Shown here piece after piece: positions 45,605 through 56,319 of a stretch of 64,000 bases of DNA. Every line of letters begins with the position of its first letter. Position 1 is the first letter of the stretch. The translations under genes and the position numbers were made by a program. This stretch comes from Knufia peltigerae (Eukaryota; Ascomycota; Eurotiomycetes; Chaetothyriales; Trichomeriaceae): positions 294,331 to 358,330 of the forward strand of contig JAPDRN010000023.1 of assembly GCA_030247855.1 (NCBI GenBank), in the 5' to 3' direction. The notes below the pieces were generated by a model. It was not told the origin of the DNA. It did no database searches and saw nothing but the letters and a program-made list of their open reading frames with translations.

Positions 45605-47141
45605 TTAGTTCTTCAATCCCTCGCCGGCCAAGACCTTCTTGAAGCGGCGCTCAATGGCCTCCATGAACTGAGAGGTCGTGACCCACGCCTCGCGCTCTTT
45701 CTTGCCACATGCCAACGCAAGATCCTTGGTCATGATGCCGTCCTCGTTCACCGTGTCAATGACGGCCTTCTCCAGGCTCTCTGCCCACGTGACAAGCTCC
45801 GGCGTCTCGTCGAGGTTGCCACGCTTGACCAGTCCCCGCGTCCACGCGAAGATACTCGCGATCGGGTTTGTGCTGGTCTCCCGGCCCTTCTGGTGCTCAC
45901 GGTAGTGTCGTGTGACTGTTCCGTGGGCTGCCTCGGACTCGTACGTCAGTCCGTCTGGGGTGATGAGCTGACTTGTCATCAGACCCAGTGATCCGAAGCC
46001 CTGCGCGACAATATCACTCTGGACATCACCGTCGTAGTTCTTCATCGCAATAACGAAGCCACCGGCGCTCTTGATCATCTGAGCCACCATATCGTCGATC
46101 AGTCTGTGCTCATACCAGATCTTCTTTGCCTCGAATTCCTTGGCATATTCCTTGTCATAGATCTCCTGGAAGATATCTTTGAATCGTCCATCATACGCTT
46201 TGAGGATCGTATTCTTGGTGCTCATGTACAAGGGGTACCCGCGGTCAAGCGCAAACTTGAAGCTTGCGTGTGCAAAGCCTCGGATTGAGTCGTCGGTGTT
46301 GTATTGTGTTTGTGCAATACCGCCGGTGGCAGGGAAGTCGAATACTTTCACGCGCGTGGCCTCGCCACCAGACTTGGGGGTGAACACCATCTCAAGTGTA
46401 CCGGCTTCGCGAATGACTTCATCCTTGGCACGGTACTGGTCGCCAAAGGCGTGACGGCCGATGATGATGGGTGCTTCCCAACCAGGTACCAGGCGGGGGA
46501 TACGTGGGATCACGATGGGTTCGCGGAAAACGGTACCACCGAGGATGTTACGAATGGTGCCGTTGGGAGAGAGCCACACTATACGAGAGAAAGTCAGTGA
46601 CTGCAGTTTAGTCTAGACCAGTACCAACAGAACACCCTCAAAGACGTGCAAAAGACCAAGAGGGGACAACAGGGTGGGAGGGTAGGGACTCAAAATGCGT
46701 ACTCTTCTTGAGGTTGAATTCCTTGACTCGGGCCTCGTCAGGTGTGATGGTAGCACACTTGACTCCCACCGAATACTTCTTGATAGCCTCGGCAGCGTCG
46801 ATCGTGACTTGGTCGTCTGTCTCATCACGGTACGGTAGACCCAGATCGTAGTACTTCAGGTCGACGTCGAGGTATGGGTGAATGAACTTGTCCTTGATAT
46901 CCTGCCAGATTATACGGGTCATCTCGTCGCCATCGAGCTCGACGATTGGATTCTTGACCTTAATTTTCTGCGCCGCCGCGCCCGAGGCATTTCGACTTTG
47001 TGACATGTTTCCCACTGAGATCCTCCTACTCTCTGCTGACAATCTGTTCGAAGCGACTGAAGCCATCCGGAAAGAAGGTGAGGAGGACGAGAGTGTTCGT
47101 CTAGTTGCAGCGCCCACCAGCGCAGTCCTGAGCGGGTTCAT
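45605..47141 (-). CDS. IDP1: Isocitrate dehydrogenase [NADP], mitochondrial
   Basis: Two exons, 47141-46703 and 46578-45605, with a 124-base phase-1 intron, encode 470 residues. The first 55 residues form a mitochondrial targeting peptide (R/S/A-rich, no acids until about residue 36). The enzyme body begins at KIKVKNPIVELDGDEMTRI. Splicing rebuilds KKMWLSPNGTIRNILGGTVFREP, which holds the isocitrate-binding Ser-Pro-Asn-Gly region; the metal-binding aspartates lie in KNYDGDVQSD, and the NADP-binding segment is AAHGTVTRHYREHQKG. It oxidatively decarboxylates isocitrate to 2-oxoglutarate, making NADPH. In Aspergillus one gene makes both mitochondrial and cytosolic/peroxisomal forms from alternative starts; the methionines at about 26 and 46 would allow a shorter form here. 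The C-terminus GLKN is not a peroxisomal signal. Confidence 0.96.
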
Positions 47142-47745
47142 GGGGAAGGCGGTAGATGCACGAGGTGGATTGCGAGCGGTGACGGGTTAGTAAACCGGAA
47201 GGCGCCACAGGTTGACAGATTCTGATACGAGTCGTCCCGAGGATGTTGTTCTCGAGGGCATGGTTTTGCAGCTTCTCGACTCTGCTTCAGTCGGGTCTTG
47301 CGCTGTTAGCTCGGCAAAAGGAGCGATGACGGACTCTGAGCCGAGGGGGAACAGGCTGAGGTGGGTTGGTGCGCACGCATCGGACCATCTCTGTTGCGCC
47401 GACGTGGGGTTTCCGGGCGTTGAAGTAGGAGCGATCTCGGGGCTTCTCTGGGTGAACTTCACAGGCGCCCATAGGCACAATAGGCGCGATATTAGGCCAC
47501 CGGATCCGGGCATTGCTGCGTGAGTCCCGAAAGCCTTGCAACCCTACCCCATTTTGGTTGAGTCTTCGGAAGCGGATTTCTCGTAGAAACACAGATTTCA
47601 AGAGTCTTTCTCGAAAAGAAAAGCCATCCCAACAACTACCGCGCGCCCTTGGCCTCGAGTTCGGGTACTGTCGCTTCTCGAACCCCTTCGACAATTTCCG
47701 ATCCTCCACTCTCCTTCCTTCTCGCAAACCTGACTGTCCTCAAAT
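47142..47745. promoter_or_regulatory. Divergent promoter, IDP1 / SF3B5
   Basis: This 604-base interval holds both promoters. No distinct TATA box or repeated element is evident. Long frames crossing it on both strands have no recognisable similarity. Confidence 0.5.
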
Positions 47746-48003
47746 ATGGCCGACAAACTCCGTACCTTGCAGCAACTCGAGTCCCTCCAGGCCAAATATG
47801 TCGGCACCGGCCATGCAGACACCACTACATATGAATGGAAGAACAACATCGTTCGGGACTCCTATGCCTCATACGTTGGCCATCCTCCTCTGCTCGCATA
47901 CATGGCTTTAGGGATGGGCGAGAATAAAGAAATTGTCCGAGGGCAATTCATCGAAAAAATGATCCGAGCGAGTGGTCCTCCACCGGCGAAAGATGAGGAT
48001 TGA
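47746..48003 (+). CDS. SF3B5: Splicing factor 3b subunit 5 (SF3b10)
   Basis: An intronless gene of 85 residues. The sequence from LEHLQ-like LQQLESLQAKYVGTGHADTT through YEWKNNIVRDSYASYVGHPPL is the very conserved SF3b5 core, followed by a helix (ENKEIVRGQFIEKMI) and a short acidic tail. SF3b5 (Ysf3 in yeast) is a small subunit of the U2 snRNP SF3b complex, which holds the branch site. It sits head-to-head with IDP1. Length is exactly as expected. Confidence 0.96.
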   Translation: MADKLRTLQQLESLQAKYVGTGHADTTTYEWKNNIVRDSYASYVGHPPLLAYMALGMGENKEIVRGQFIEKMIRASGPPPAKDED

Positions 48004-48808
48004 AGAGCAACACTGTCCCCAATGAGAGATCAAATTTACATTGGGACAGACTCAATGGAATAGTCACTTGAAGCGCATCAGAGAGAGTTATTGTCGTCGG
48101 AATGGATTCTACGACACAACTCATCCTACTCGCGCTCTTATGCCAGGGCCGTGCTTAGAATAAGAGGCGGTGACCGGTACATTATTTACGCGACACGCTT
48201 GATATGCACCTCGTTTGGGAAAGCTGAGGTGAAAGGAACTCGACGCTAATGATTGAGAAAGGCGCGAGCAGATCAGGATGATCAGATTTGGGATATGATG
48301 ATAAAAGATACCCCGGAATTCAACACAGATAGAGAATTGAACCTTATCAGATACCAATATTTGCAGCAAAAAAAATCTTGCATATTCTAATCAGGACTGT
48401 GGCTCAAAATTTGCAAAGTCTGCCATGTGCGACTTGCAATCCCAGTCCATCATCATCATCCAGAAGCGAAGTGGTCAATCTCTCTGGTGAAGGAAAATTT
48501 GGTTGATTGCTCCCAATCCGGATACATCACAAAAGAAATGTAGTTCTGAGGGTGAAAGGCTGTTGCTGCTTAGCCCAATCAATCATTCATCACTCTCCCG
48601 GAATCTCCTGCGCCGTTTGCCCATGCACGCCTGTTTGACATAAGAATTTCCCAATTTTTGTGGTGTGGAACCGTAATCACTCCCCTCGAGGTGACGCCCT
48701 TCACGAGGTGACGCCCTTCACAGCGAAAAGGCGCTTGTTGTTCTACCCAAATCCCTGATCGTAGCCTGTAGCGGCTGAAATTTGACATTATAAGAAATAA
48801 AACCATCA
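48004..48808. other. Convergent intergenic region
   Basis: This 805-base region lies between the 3' ends of SF3B5 and the SH3-domain gene. It contains the 17-base tandem duplication at 48688-48721. No gene is seen. Confidence 0.55.
48688..48721. repeat. Perfect 17-base tandem duplication
   Basis: The unit GAGGTGACGCCCTTCAC occurs twice with no mismatch, directly adjacent. Perfect identity suggests a recent duplication, or a function preserved by selection; it lies near the 3' end of the SH3-domain gene. Confidence 0.9.
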
Positions 48809-49594
48809 TTAGAATATGCCATTGACAATGTTGCTGCCAATCGTGGCACCAGCACCGAAAATAGCGGCATTTCCCATCTTCTTGCCAAATTTCTTGCCTT
48901 GCTCTTCCAGCTTGCTGTATTTCCGCCCATCAGGACCAGTCGTCATGCCACCTTGGGCCACTTGGAGTGGCATGTTTCCATAGTCTGATGGCTGAGGTTG
49001 CAAAGGGGGCCGTCCTTTTTCCTCAATGACATTGACATAACTTCGAGGGAAGATGCCTTCCATGTTGGTACGTTCATTGCGGCCTCGCCACCCTAGAGAT
49101 GATGATGAGTATGGACTGTAATCAATAGTCACAGAGACGGCACTTACAATCATTGTTCATGTGCTCTGTAACCTGTATCCGGTCCCCTTGCTGTAGCGCC
49201 AGGTCACCAGCATCTGTGGGGGTATATGCATAAAGCGCCGTTGCAATTGATAGTATCTGTGGTGTCTGCACATATGCTGGAGGAGGTAAAGGTGCAGGTG
49301 TTGGGACTGGGGCATAATGTTCCTTCAGACTCATGTTCGAGAATTGATCAACTGGAGTGTTTGTTGAGACATTATTGACGGGGGTCTGGAGAGGAGCATG
49401 TAGAGGTGTCTGGGCTGGTAATTGAGCGAGAATGGACGATAGCTGTTCAGGGGAGATGATGGAGGAGTCTGCAAGAAATTCAAGTTCCTAATCATTGTCA
49501 GTTGACCATCCTGGTGATGGACATTGAGGTTACCCACGGTGCGAATGGTACGGAGGGAGCGGTTGGTGAGGGCGATGGAGGCCTCGGTGGCCAT
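48809..49594 (-). CDS. SH3-domain actin-regulating protein (Lsb1/Pin3 type)
   Basis: Three exons read downward: 49594-49538, 49487-49148 and 49092-48809 (introns of 50 and 55 bases), giving 226 residues. The N-terminus ALTNRSLRTIRT, joined by splicing to ELEFLADSSIISPEQLSSIL, matches the start of yeast Lsb1 and Lsb2/Pin3, which bind the Las17 (WASP) actin nucleator. A proline-rich linker (PTPAPLPPPAY) precedes a single SH3 domain at about 88-155 (ALYAYTPTDAGDLALQQGD, ending GIFPRSYVNVI). The tail is glycine-rich, with GNAAIFGAGATIGSNI. It likely restrains actin assembly at endocytic sites. The first exon is only 19 codons, so gene finders may start later, at an internal ATG. Confidence 0.9.
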
Positions 49595-51183
49595 GGTATC
49601 GCGGGGGATAAAGTAATCGGACGCGTACGAAGGAGATGAGGTCGAGAGGAAGGACAGGAAAAATCGATAGAAATGAGTGGAAATCTCAACCCTTCGAAGG
49701 TGAGGTGTCGTTGATGAAGAGGGAGGAGGTTGAAGGTGAGGCGCAGTTTCAGAACTAACGGGTGACAAGTGTTGGAAAAGCACCGGTATGGATACAAGTA
49801 ACAGGCGGGTAACAATGTAATAATACAAGTACTGGGTCATAAGTCAAGGCATTAGGCGACACACAGTTGCAGGGCAATGCATAACACTTGTCTCACAAGC
49901 CGCCGAGCTGGAGCTTTGCCAGCCGAGGGAAATTGTTTCTGTCTGACAGATGCATATAACAGCATCGAGCACAGAATTTTGACTGTAGCATGGCAGTGTC
50001 TTACTCGTCAGCACTTGTCACATCCCCTTCCGGTAGTTCCTGCACTACTGTAGGCACCAATACGCGACAAGACACTCCGGTAACAACGGAGATTCAATTT
50101 GGGTTTAGCGTAGGATTTGTAGTGCCCATCTGCCAGCCGTGGCTTTTGCTGTCGCCTTCATCTCATCTCACAATGGACAGCGGAGGAATGTCCTGGTTCA
50201 CTCGTACTACAGACCTATCCCAACCCTAACTAACTACATGTTTGTTGCAAACGACACCTAGAACCTCAGCAAACTGGAAAGAAAAGCCTTTTTCCTACAT
50301 GGTTCCTTGCACCAAGTTCTGGGCTATCTCTAGCCTTGAGGCTGCTATATGCGTGATGCAGATACCATTCCCATCTTCGGCTCGGAAACTTGCATGCAGG
50401 TGAAAGAAGATAAAGAAACCTGCCCAGACAGTTTCGGCTTCATCTATCGTCTTGATGATGCTGCCGATGCAGATTGTCGGCTCGGTGCAGTCTCCCATCA
50501 GGTTGGTACAGTCACGGTGAAAGGCTAGGTACATCCTCAACAAGACCTCATGGGCTATTCGGAATTTCGCGTCAGTTTTCCTTTGTCTGTCAACCTTAAC
50601 ATCCTCCATTTGGTTCCGTTTGATTGATTTGATTGTTGATGGAAGATTGTCTCATACAATCTTCATGCTGCCTCCCTGCCTATTGCTATGATTCGTTTGG
50701 CACAATCACAAGCTACAAACGGCAGAGCGTCTTCACTATAAGATGATGTAGACTCTCATGCTGATGCTGTTGTTGCTGACTATTCCCTCTGTGGACATCT
50801 CAAACCCTCAAATTGTATTCACATCTTGGAAAAATATACCTTCATCTTACATCACAGACGTGTTATTCAGCCCTTGCCCATGCAGATGCCAACAACACAT
50901 TCACCGACAATACACAACAATCCTATTGTGAGTCTTCTTTCTGTTACTCAAGCCATTCGGCTATTCACGCACTACACGCTTGCGCTCTGTTGAGGAGTCA
51001 TTGACATGTTACTGTCTTCACTCGGCGACCAGGTCTGAGGGAGTAAATCATATTTATATCTCTCCACCACACACAATCTCAACTTTTCCTCTTCCCAATA
51101 TCAAGTCTCATGTCAAAGCTGTTGCAAATCCAGCATTTTGGCTCTTGAAACTTCCAGTTTTCTTTGATCTTTAAATTAAATAT
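49595..51183. other. Divergent promoter region, SH3 gene / CCCH gene
   Basis: This 1.6-kb stretch separates the SH3-protein start from the CCCH zinc-finger start. A 104-codon frame (50295-50609, minus) is the best open frame inside, but it lacks recognisable features. Otherwise I see promoter and leader sequence only; an AT-rich patch with TATTTATAT lies near 51050. Confidence 0.5.
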
Positions 51184-52542
51184 ATGACTGACTCAAGTGC
51201 TCTCTTTTCTCAGACCACCAAACAGGACGATACCATGGCTGAGCAAAGAACCCTCAAACCACAATTCTTCTTGACCCGCCAAAATGGCGCCATGGTCCCT
51301 CTGGTGGCAATGGACGAAATGCCAATCCACGTACAGATCCGCGGTGTCCCTCGAAGCCTGACCGCATTCGAAATTGCTGGCATGACACCTCTCGGACTCG
51401 TGGAATCTCGTCATGAGTACCACATTGTTGAAGCGATGAACAATATGAACAACATTGGTCATCGAAATACCACAACGGGCCAGAAGCCAACAGATCTCTC
51501 CTCCTCGTTCGTCCCTCCACAGATGCGACTTGCTCCTTGCCCTTCACCAATTGTCAAGTTTCCTGGCAATACCGAACACCTGAGTGAGACAGGCAGTGCC
51601 TCTCTGTCCACGGAGGAAGGCAAGACCAGCACTCGTCCAGGGAGCTCGGGCGAATCGAGCATTCACAGCGACGCCGCACTACCTGCAGTGCCGGCTTGGA
51701 GGCAAAATGCGACCACGAATGTCACCGCGACCACGAGCAAGGTCGAGGAGAGCAAGAACGCCGGCAACACAGCAACAACTGCTGGCAATGTTCCAACTCC
51801 ATTGACGGGCAAGAAAATATACTGCTCGTATTGGCTCCGCAAAGGCGAATGCGACTTTGCTCAACAAGGGTGCATCTACAAACACGAGATGCCAACAGAC
51901 CTTGAGACCTTGCAGAGTGTCGGCTTCACGGACATTCCATTGTGGTACCGCCAACGTTACGACCTGGGCAGTCTCAACGTTGAAAATGGCCGCAACAACC
52001 CAAGTTTTGGGGTGGCAGATCGCAACAAGCCCAGCCCACCGCGAAACTTCCAGGTCGGCGACAATGCCAAGCGTATGATTCGCAATCAGATCGGCCCGGT
52101 CAATCGCTCGTACTCCCCACGGGGTGGGCGCGCAAACGGTCGCCGACAAGACGAACGCCGGGCACAACTCGAAGCCGGGGAGAAGAGGCAGAGAGAGACC
52201 GATGCGGCGATCGAAGCCGTCATCGCTGCCGAAGCGGAGCGGGAGAGGGAACGAGAAGCACTGATGAAAAAATTCCCGTGCCTGGCACCAGAGAATCGCG
52301 GCGTGTTCGTGGGTCACGAGGACCTCTTGACCGAAACGTTCAGCAACGGCGAAGAGCCAAACGACATGCACGCGCAGATCAGAAAGATTGAACAGGCAGC
52401 ATGGGAGGAAGAGCAGACCGAGCGGCAGAAGAAGCTGGAGGAGTTGGAGGAAAACGAGATGCAGCGGCCGGAGGGCAAGGCTGCGGGAGGGAGCAAGAAG
52501 GGGCAAGGAAAGAAGAAGGGCGGGAAGGGCAAGAAGAAGTAG
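51184..52542 (+). CDS. CCCH-type zinc finger protein
   Basis: A single exon of 452 residues. One CCCH finger is visible at about 214-238: C-x8-C-x6-C-x3-H in YCSYWLRKGEC...CIYKHEM, spaced like RNA-binding CCCH fingers. Before it is a low-complexity S/T/N/A-rich stretch; after it comes an RG/R-rich region (SPRGGRANGRR) and a long charged helix (about 330-360; AIEAVIAAEAERERER), and the protein ends in a lysine/glycine tail (KKGQGKKKGGKGKKK). The composition suggests an RNA-binding protein of nucleus or cytosol. An internal ATG at 51235 (MAEQRTLKPQF) could be the real start, since the first 17 residues look unconserved. The specific orthologue is unknown to me. Confidence 0.85.
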   Translation: MTDSSALFSQTTKQDDTMAEQRTLKPQFFLTRQNGAMVPLVAMDEMPIHVQIRGVPRSLTAFEIAGMTPLGLVESRHEYHIVEAMNNMNNIGHRNTTTGQKPTDLSSSFVPPQMRLAPCPSPIVKFPGNTEHLSETGSASLSTEEGKTSTRPGSSGESSIHSDAALPAVPAWRQNATTNVTATTSKVEESKNAGNTATTAGNVPTPLTGKKIYCSYWLRKGECDFAQQGCIYKHEMPTDLETLQSVGFTDIPLWYRQRYDLGSLNVENGRNNPSFGVADRNKPSPPRNFQVGDNAKRMIRNQIGPVNRSYSPRGGRANGRRQDERRAQLEAGEKRQRETDAAIEAVIAAEAEREREREALMKKFPCLAPENRGVFVGHEDLLTETFSNGEEPNDMHAQIRKIEQAAWEEEQTERQKKLEELEENEMQRPEGKAAGGSKKGQGKKKGGKGKKK

Positions 52543-52799
52543 TACTAGGGGGTGGGTTGTGGTGATGGAGATGGGGGAGGCTTGGAAGAGTGCCAGAGTG
52601 CCTCCAGAGAACCCAAAGAGGGTCTTCTCCTATGTCCTTTGTTGTCAAAGCCGTTGCCAGCCCTGCGGACGAGTTTCTTTTCTTTTTGGCTTGCTGAATC
52701 AGAGAAAATATAGATCTCTTTTTTCTACAAAAAGGCTCGAGTCCAAGTTCCATGTTTCAAATGTTTTTACACGTCCAAAGGCGAAAAGGTCCTCTCCCT

Positions 52800-54129
52800 C
52801 TACAATGTCCTTTGCCTTTGCGCCTCTGCTCCCCAATTGCTCTGCGCCAGCGTTCGAACGTAACTCTGAACCGCCTGCCGACCGTCAGGGAGGGCAGCGG
52901 CACCAGTCTCTCCGGACTCCAGGAGCAGCTTCTGTTGTTCCTTTCGCACCTCCGCCAGCTCCTGTACCCTGCCAGGCTTCATCATCCACTTCTTGGGGAA
53001 CCAGTGCTTCTTCTTGGACTTGTGGTGCCGCATGTCGAGCGGGATGTCCTCGAATGTGTCCTTGCCGTTTCTCGCCTCGTCGAGGAGCTTGTTAATCAAA
53101 TCTCCCAGGTACCGCTTGTTTTGCGCGGCGGCCTCGAACTTGTCGGTCGACATCTTCACCATGTCCGTGTCCGGGTTGTATCGCACGCCGACGAGTTTAA
53201 TCAGTTTCATTCGTTGCGCCTCCGTGAGGTTCGGCAGATCCTTTGTGCAGAATTGAACCACCACCTTCTTCGCCGCCGGGTGAACTTCACCCATGTACGT
53301 CGTGTACCGGAATCTGAGGGGGTTGGCTTGTGTAGGTGGTTTGAATTCTTTGGCGTATTCTGTTTGTGTGTGTTAGCCGTGGTAGCCATATCAACGCGAG
53401 ATAACATGCGAAAGGGGGGGGGGGGAGAAGAGGGTACAAAATCGTGGTTGGTTAGGTAGGTTGGGGGACCTTACGGTTTAACAACGGCATATCCCATGCT
53501 ATCACTCTCGTGTACTCTCTAATCTCACGGTGGACTTCCAATTCACTGTGTGCCACCGATGTGATGGCCGAGTCGTCCCAGGCCGGTTCTTCGTCGTATT
53601 GACCAAACTCGTCCTCCTCGTCGGTCCAGAAGCCGGAGAGGGACGGTTTCGTCGCGATGTCGGGGAAATCGAGCGACTCGGTTTCCTTTTCGACCTGTCG
53701 GTCGACGTCGTCCACCGCACCATCGAGCGCACTCTCGGCCTCGGCTGACTCAAACATGGCTTCGTAGTGGTTCTGCAGCGCCAGGTATTCCTCCTGGTCG
53801 GCCTTGGAAAGCATGTCGTAGTCCGCACGCTCTTCGGGGCCGAGATCCGCCACGGTGATCGGCGAGCGAGGCGTGAGGTACTCACTGGGGTCGAGTTTCT
53901 CCGGGTCTTCACTGTCATCGAGAGTGTCCTCATCAAATTGAGCAGAGGTCGGTGGAGGCCGCCGAGAGTCTTCCGCTCGCAGAGCGCAGGTGGTCGAAAG
54001 AGGTCGGAGGAAAGAAGTGGTGGCATTTTGATTGCGGACGAGCCATTGAGGTTGGCATTTTCGTTTCACAGGTATCTGTCTGGATACTTGGTACAGTGTG
54101 CGACATAGATGTCGCCCTGGAGTGGCCAT
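52800..54129 (-). CDS. RSM24: Mitochondrial small-subunit ribosomal protein mS35 (Rsm24)
   Basis: Two exons, 54129-53475 and 53359-52800, with a 115-base phase-1 intron, encode 404 residues. The N-terminal 50 residues are a targeting peptide. After an acidic middle region (DEDTLDDSEDPEKLDPSEY) the conserved mS35 domain begins near MPLLNQYAKEF, runs through RFRYTTYMGE and VVVQFCTKDLPNL, and includes the KRYLGDLINKLLDEA segment. It belongs to the mitochondrial small ribosomal subunit. The intron contains a run of 12 cytosines (on the coding strand) near 53414-53425, which is unusual and may complicate sequencing. The gene is divergent from ALG13. Confidence 0.92.
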
Positions 54130-54422
54130 GATGGACTCACTGAATTTACAATATTGGCTGTCGGAACACTGCCATGTGCATTGGAGAGCTTTGAAGCATT
54201 TAATTTTCCCCGAGAATTAATTGCATCTCGCGGTTCTTGGGATCTGACGTATAATTCCGTAATTACGGTGAATCATACGCCACTATTTGTCCCATGTCTG
54301 GAGGTCCTCATTATTCCTGCCATACTACTTCGTACTACGGGAGTATTTACTAGATATACGGAGTCTCGTCAAATCTAGTTCTACAACACTACTCTTTCCT
54401 TTTTTTTGGATATGATACAAAT
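54130..54422. promoter_or_regulatory. Divergent promoter, RSM24 / ALG13
   Basis: A 293-base shared promoter, the shortest of the divergent ones here. It contains a near-match to the TACGGAGTA word near 54357 (TACGGAGTC). Confidence 0.55.
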
Positions 54423-55196
54423 ATGTCGGCCGTGACACCATCAGATATACCATTCCGGAAGAGATGTTTCGTGACTATTGGTGCTACTGCACCCTTCAAC
54501 AGCCTCATCAAGGCCGTACTCGCCGATGACTTTATAAGCCAACTACAACAGCTGGGATACAACGAGCTGCGGGTACAGTACGGCGAACATGAAGGTGAAG
54601 CCATCTACACGCAACGAATCAAAGATCTTCAACCAAGGCTCAGCAACGATAAATTTGCCATCACCGGGTTTGGGTTTGATAAATCAGGACTTGGTCAAGA
54701 GATACTGGCCATCAAAGGACGCTCGCCAGAGACGGAAGGGACTGTCATCAGCCATGCCGGTAAATTTTTGTTGAACTTGTCAACCAAACGTCAGGAACAA
54801 GCTGACGTTGGTACTATACAGGCTCAGGCTCGGTTTTGGATGTTTTGAGAGTGGGCATCCCGCTCGTGGTTGTGCCCAATACCGATCTACTACATAACCA
54901 CCAAGTCGAACTCGCCGAAGCTCTTGCTAAGCAGGAGTATGTTATCTATGGGAAGATAGAGTAAGTGATATCCTATTGAATGGCTAGTACCACATACGTT
55001 GTTTCCATTTGCGCTCCCGATAGGACGACGCAGGTCTGACTCTCTCTGTTCTAGTGATCTCGAATCATCTCTTTCAAGCATCGAAAGCCTACGGATCAAG
55101 ATGCGAAAGTGGCCGCCACTCCGCTCCGGGGAGCAAAAGTACGGAAAAGGCATCGTGGATGTCATGTCCGAGGAGATGGGATGGCAGTTGGATTGA
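54423..55196 (+). CDS. ALG13: UDP-N-acetylglucosamine transferase catalytic subunit Alg13
   Basis: Three exons, 54423-54759, 54822-54960 and 55055-55196 (introns of 62 and 94 bases), encode 205 residues. The start FVTIGATAPFNSLI and the nucleotide-sugar-binding segment rebuilt by splicing (ISHAG joined to SGSVLDVLRVGIPLVVVPN, then NHQVELAEAL) are the family signature of the GT28 C-terminal fold. Alg13 is soluble and is held at the ER by the membrane partner Alg14; together they add the second N-acetylglucosamine to dolichyl-pyrophosphate in N-glycan synthesis. Alg14 is not in this window. Length is normal for the fungal protein. Confidence 0.95.
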
Positions 55197-56319
55197 ACGT
55201 CCAAGAAATACGAAACACAACTGAGTCTTAGAATCTCATCCCTCTGATCAGCCTTCCCAAACCGAAACCAACTTTCACTCTATGGCAAGTTGGTGACGCG
55301 GACCAAAAACCGAAAATCTTCCAGTGAACCAACTCGACCGTCGCATACTAGTCAGGTTAAGTGAGACTCGACACGCAGGCCCTACAACTACTGAAGCCGC
55401 GGATCGAAGGGTCAGGAACAAGGGAACCACCCATCGGGATCGTCTCCCACGAGGTACACCCATGGCTGTATTCGAGGTACTACGGAGGTTACACGCGTAC
55501 CAGCCTCCAACATTCCTGGCACCTCCAACATGGACATCCCCTTTGCGAGCGAGTAATGTGGTCGAGGGCAGGCTTCCAGATACAAACACCTGCGGCCGCA
55601 TCGATTTGGTCCAGGGTCTTCGAGTGCAGCCAATTCGATCTTTCGCACGGTTTGGATGTGAAAAGAACACGTGATGGATGGACCACAAGACGAAGTGAAC
55701 AGCAGCATGAGGTGTTGTATGTCAAGGCTACTCAACACAATATCTCTCATGCTTCAGATATCAAGAGTGGACAATACGGAGTACTTGCTTGAGAGATTGC
55801 GGGAAAAGCCCACATTTCCTTTAGTGAGGCTGTAAAAGATCAATTAGCAAAAGACAAACCCTCACTTTGGAGGAAATTGCTTTGTTTTTCTCCCTTTTTT
55901 TAGTTTTTAAGAGAGGAAATGAGGCGACGTGTATTTTGAACTGTCAAGGCTGGCCAATCATAAATATGGTATCTATCTATCTTCAGCCTATTGCGAGAAC
56001 GTCATAATGTCATATACATATTTATATATATGTCCATGGCTCGCCTGGAACAAAAAAAAGTAGAAGGATTAGAAAAATTGGTTCTTGCATTGTTAGCTCA
56101 CCACCGACACGGGGATTTCAAGAGTCTGGTTTCTCCCCCTTTTTCCCATTTGGGAGCGTTTCATCCAGGGAGAGTCGATTAAAAAGAAACAAGAGGCGCC
56201 ACTCGACCCTGTCAAGGCCGATACCCAAAGGTCCAGAAAAGGCCGCGCCAACACATCACGCAAAGAGGGGGGCGCCCTGTGTCACGGAGTTTGGGTCAGT
56301 GAGACAAAATCGAGTCCCC
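55197..56319. other. Convergent intergenic region
   Basis: This 1.1-kb region lies between the 3' ends of ALG13 and the F-box-like gene. It holds one TACGGAGTA word at 55775. Several 60-140-codon frames overlap one another on both strands around 55275-55790, but none looks coding. Confidence 0.55.

Noticed and set aside
50295..50609. 104-codon minus-strand frame in the SH3/CCCH intergenic region
   Set aside because: It has an ATG and mixed composition, but no family, intron or motif; by chance such frames are expected in 1.6 kb.
55275..55792. Cluster of overlapping frames, 78-143 codons
   Set aside because: Four frames on two strands cover the same DNA; none shows coding character.
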